A DNA stretch of 15,833 nt from the NCBI GenBank assembly GCA_020216925.1, contig JAIWOL010000041.1, positions 1 to 15,833 of the forward strand. The letters are read 5' to 3'. The translations under genes and the position numbers were made by a program. Shown here one piece after another: positions 14,433 through 15,833 of the stretch. This stretch comes from Thiobacillus sp. (GTDB taxonomy: Bacteria; Pseudomonadota; Gammaproteobacteria; Burkholderiales; Thiobacillaceae). Every line of letters begins with the position of its first letter. The first letter of the stretch is position 1. Under the pieces are notes generated by a model. It saw only the letters and a program-made list of their open reading frames with translations. It ran no database searches and was not told the DNA's origin.

Positions 14433-14500
14433 ATGATCATCGGCAAAACTCTGGCTGTGGTCCGGCGCGACCGAACGTGTATTGAGCGGCTCGGTATGCG
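14433..14500 (+). repeat. Tandem gene-tail repeat, unit 3 (partial, decayed)
   Basis: A third copy of the gene tail, again starting at the ATGATCATC boundary. It carries replacement changes (Trp to Arg) and a one-base deletion in the codon for the Gln, so the reading frame is broken before the stop. Similarity ends near 14500 without a REPIN. Confidence 0.85.
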
Positions 14501-14539
14501 GTTTTCCGTGCAGGGGGCTCCAGGCACTCCCTGCATCGC
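14501..14539. other. Hairpin between repeat unit 3 and the toxin gene
   Basis: TGCAGGG (14509-14515) pairs with CCCTGCA (14529-14535) around 13 bases. It sits just after the toxin stop on the minus strand and could end that operon, but no T-run follows on either strand. Confidence 0.35.
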
Positions 14540-14809
14540 TTACCGGTAAATATCCCGCCGGTTCCCCACCTCGATTACCAGGATGCAAAGTGCCTCATCC
14601 TGAATATCGCAAATGATCCGGTAGTCGCCCACACGGTATCGCCAATAAGCGCCGAGTTGCGGCCCCGTCAGGGCTTTTCCCGTGCTGCGAGGGTCATCAA
14701 GCGTAGCCAGACGCTGGCGCAGGAACGTCGTGATCCGTTTCGCTTCGGCCTTGTCCAGCTTGCCCAGTTGCTTGACGGCGCTCGCAGTTAATTCAATCCG
14801 CCAGACCAA
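14540..14809 (-). CDS. RelE/ParE-superfamily toxin (mRNA interferase type)
   Basis: An 89-residue toxin of the RelE superfamily. RelE members cut mRNA at the ribosome. The family pattern is clear: MVWRIELTASAVKQLGKLD, a helical hairpin, DDPRSTGKALTG (39-49), WRYRVGDYRIICDI (56-69) and VIEVGNRRDIYR at the end. I chose TTG at 14809 as start because family members begin with MVW and the upstream frame only repeats antitoxin DNA in another register. The start lies inside the last codons of the antitoxin gene (17-base overlap), with GGAG a few bases before it. The key basic and aromatic residues are present, so it is probably active. A truncated second copy of its 3' part lies at 15445-15642. Confidence 0.88.
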   Translation of the reverse strand: MVWRIELTASAVKQLGKLDKAEAKRITTFLRQRLATLDDPRSTGKALTGPQLGAYWRYRVGDYRIICDIQDEALCILVIEVGNRRDIYR

Positions 14810-15020
14810 GATCGCGCTCCGCTTCCTCCAGAGAATAGATGCGCTCTTCGCCCTTGCGCACGCGCTCCATTGTTGCGGCAGCCAGATAGTAGTCTTCCAG
14901 ATCGTCCAGACCCTTCGCAACCAGCTCGCGCAAGTAATACGCCTTGGTTCGACCTGTCTGGGCAGCCAGCTTGTCCAGTCGCTGTTCGATTGCAGGGTCG
15001 AGCCGGATTGACGTAGCCAT
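14793..15020 (-). CDS. Ribbon-helix-helix antitoxin
   Basis: A 75-residue antitoxin. The first 45 residues form a ribbon-helix-helix DNA-binding domain (MATSIRLDPAIEQRLDKLAA, then RTKAYYLRELVAKGLDDLED). The acidic C-terminal part (GEERIYSLEEAERDLGLAD) should wrap the toxin. The start at ATG 15020 is supported by AAAGGGG seven to eight bases before it; the longer frame from 15098 runs through the promoter region. It is first in a two-gene operon with the toxin. Antitoxins of this kind usually repress their own promoter, and direct repeats lie just upstream. Confidence 0.9.
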   Translation of the reverse strand: MATSIRLDPAIEQRLDKLAAQTGRTKAYYLRELVAKGLDDLEDYYLAAATMERVRKGEERIYSLEEAERDLGLAD

Positions 15021-15048
15021 GATGTACCCCTTTGAATGCATGTAATCT

Positions 15049-15067
15049 GTGTATTCAGTGTATTTCA
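15049..15067 (-). promoter_or_regulatory. Candidate operator/promoter of the toxin-antitoxin operon
   Basis: Two adjacent direct repeats, GTGTATTCA (15049-15057) and GTGTATTTCA (15058-15067), lie 28 bases before the antitoxin start. Read on the minus strand, TTGAAA within them could be a -35 with TTACAT 17 bases on. Ribbon-helix-helix dimers bind tandem short repeats, so an autoregulatory operator is plausible. Confidence 0.45.
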
Positions 15068-15100
15068 ACACATCGCCATTCGCAAGGCTGCCTGGCAATA

Positions 15101-15180
15101 GACGAACCGCCCCGTTTCATCAACTGTTGCAGGGCCGCATGAGCGTCGTCGGTCGCGTCCCTATGCCCGGCCCACAATGA
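15101..15180 (+). pseudogene. Internal fragment of a sugar-transferase gene, part A
   Basis: This stretch aligns base by base with 13841-13923 of the intact transferase gene, the part encoding DELPQFINVLQGRMSVVG, with small deletions and many substitutions. One deletion shifts the frame at the Asn-Val-Leu codons. It cannot be expressed as a protein. It stops at the bases corresponding to 13923, where REPIN 3 begins. Confidence 0.85.
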
Positions 15181-15183
15181 ATC

Positions 15184-15249
15184 GTAGGGCGGCAATACCT
15201 TGCCGCCAGCCAGCATGGCTTGATTGTCGGGAAAGTATTCCCGACCTAC
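15184..15249. repeat. REPIN 3
   Basis: A third 66-base copy of the GTAG/CTAC-bounded element, with one base changed in the first hairpin (ACCTTG for ACTTTG). As in the other copies it is followed by GGCGATCATGATCATC, the junction that begins the gene-tail units, but here the similarity ends after nine bases. Confidence 0.85.
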
Positions 15250-15300
15250 GGCTACGGCGATCATGATCATCATCCGCACGTCCCGTCAGCCCGACTCGCA

Positions 15301-15447
15301 GGACGCAGCCAATGCTACAAAATCAAGCTTCGAAGCAGCGGCTACCGTCAGGTATACGACGTGGTCGATAGCCGTTTGATGGTCAGCGTGGTGGCAGTAG
15401 GTAAGCGCGAGCGCAGTGCGGTTTACAAGGCGGCGGCATCCAGATAA
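15301..15447 (+). pseudogene. 3' remnant of a RelE/StbE-family toxin gene
   Basis: The plus-strand frame from about 15301 reads QCYKIKLRSSGYRQVYDVV, then VSVVAVGKRERSAVYKAA and a TAA at 15445-15447. This is the C-terminal half of RelE/StbE-type toxins, whose catalytic region includes the SGYR and VGKRER motifs. The N-terminal half is missing: upstream is the REPIN and unrelated sequence, with no start or antitoxin. It belongs to a different branch from the intact toxin at 14540. Confidence 0.8.
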
Positions 15448-15642
15448 ACATCCCGCCGGTTCCCCACCTCGATTACCAGGATGCAAAGTGCCCCATCCTG
15501 AATATCGCAAATAATCCGGTAGTCGCCCACGCAGTATCGCCAATAAGTGCCGAGTTGCGGTCCCGTCAGGGCTTTTCCCGTGCGGCACGGGTTGTCCAGC
15601 GTAGCCAGATGCTGGCGCAGGAACGTCGTAGTCCGTTTCGCT
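15423..15642 (-). pseudogene. Truncated second copy of the RelE toxin gene
   Basis: Bases 15445-15642 repeat 14547-14744 (3' two thirds of the intact toxin gene) at a constant offset of 898 with no gaps and about 16 mismatches. The frame is open and reads FLRQHLATLDNPCRTGK, then YCVGDYRIICDIQDG and VIEVGNRRDVYLDAAAL, ending at a TAA at 15423. One change (Arg to Cys in WRYCVGD) falls in the conserved core. The first 25 or so codons and the antitoxin are absent, so it is a remnant. Confidence 0.85.
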
Positions 15643-15695
15643 ACGAGCGATACCGCAAGCGCATCAAGGCCACCATGCAGCGCCGCAAGGTCAAG
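15642..15695 (+). pseudogene. Internal fragment of a sugar-transferase gene, part B
   Basis: This stretch matches 13919-13972 of the intact transferase at about 46 of 54 positions without gaps (YERYRKRIKATMQRRKVK against NEQYRKLIKGYMLRHKVK). It starts where part A stopped, so A and B look like one decayed gene split by the 15181-15641 block. Similarity fades after 15695. Confidence 0.8.
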
Positions 15696-15743
15696 TCCAG
15701 AGCTACATGGCCCTGCTGTCTGCTCCCCGTCCCGCTAGGCCCG

Positions 15744-15833
15744 TGTCAGGCGACACCGTAAATTGACCCCCTGGCGACACGAGGAATTGACCCCCCTTGT
15801 TCGCAAGGAGGCCATCGTTGGAAACGAAGCACA
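15744..15833 (+). mobile_element. Left end of an IS21-family-like insertion sequence (runs off the window)
   Basis: The sequence from TGTCAGGCGACACC at 15744 has the look of an IS21-family end. It begins with TG and carries two long direct repeats of CGACAC-N4-AATTGACCCCC, at 15751-15771 and 15775-15796, a layout typical of the multiple transposase-binding sites at such ends. A ribosome-binding site and start codon follow. The right end, target duplication and istB would lie beyond the window. Confidence 0.65.
15818..15833 (+). CDS. istA: Start of the IS transposase gene istA (partial)
   Basis: Only the first five codons are present: TTG start then E-T-K-H. AAGGAGG at 15805-15811 is placed six bases before the TTG, a very strong ribosome-binding site. 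The assignment to IstA rests on the IS21-like end just upstream, not on protein similarity. Confidence 0.5.

Noticed and set aside
14163..14588. Short open frames across the tail-repeat array on both strands
   Set aside because: They translate REPIN hairpins and spacer sequence, repeat with the array, and lack ribosome-binding sites.
14187..15249. CRISPR array
   Set aside because: Three similar repeats are present, but spacing is irregular (161 and 836 bases), the repeats are bipartite hairpins, and the intervening sequence is repeated gene tail rather than unique spacers.

Overview
The window looks like a GC-rich betaproteobacterial chromosome. The evidence is the gene order htrA-like / petABC / sspAB, a PilS-PilR pair with a small PP0621-type protein, and a PEP-CTERM protein beside an exopolysaccharide initiating transferase. 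The genus cannot be fixed from sequence alone; a Thiobacillus/Rhodocyclales/Nitrosomonadales-like organism is plausible.

Layout. (1) 207-3289: a tightly overlapping forward operon with an ECF sigma factor, a membrane anti-sigma factor whose periplasmic half looks like a DsrE domain, and an exported thioredoxin-like DUF255/YyaL protein. Together they suggest an envelope redox or sulfur stress module. (2) 3292-4458, reverse: a membrane-anchored DegS/AlgW-like HtrA protease, convergent with the operon. (3) 4610-7184: petA-petB-petC, the complete cytochrome bc1 complex, closed by a strong terminator. (4) 7290-8290: sspA-sspB (RNA polymerase-binding stringent starvation protein and ClpXP adaptor), then tRNA-Thr(UGU) with its own -10 box and terminator. 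(5) 8471-11605, reverse: the PP0621-like gene, pilS and pilR, translationally coupled. (6) 11747-14152: a PEP-CTERM protein with an elaborate upstream region (sigma-54-like GG/GC element, 12-base perfect palindrome, helically phased direct repeats) and a WcaJ-type undecaprenyl-phosphate sugar transferase. These are parts of an exopolysaccharide/exosortase system; the exosortase itself is not in the window.

(7) 14099-15833 is the most unusual part, a graveyard of gene pieces. The 3' end of the sugar-transferase gene is present three times in tandem. The second copy still encodes the identical C-terminal peptide with only synonymous changes, and two copies carry a REPIN (paired inverted REP hairpins with GTAG/CTAC feet). 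An intact RHH antitoxin / RelE toxin pair follows. Next comes an internal fragment of the same sugar-transferase gene, split by a block holding a third REPIN, the 3' part of a RelE-family gene on the plus strand, and a second copy of the toxin 3' end on the minus strand. The other part of the split fragment resumes within a few bases of where the first part stopped. The window ends in what looks like the left end of an IS21-family element, with the first codons of istA.

All similarity statements come from reading the sequence and recalling families. Nothing was searched, and counts of matches were made by eye.
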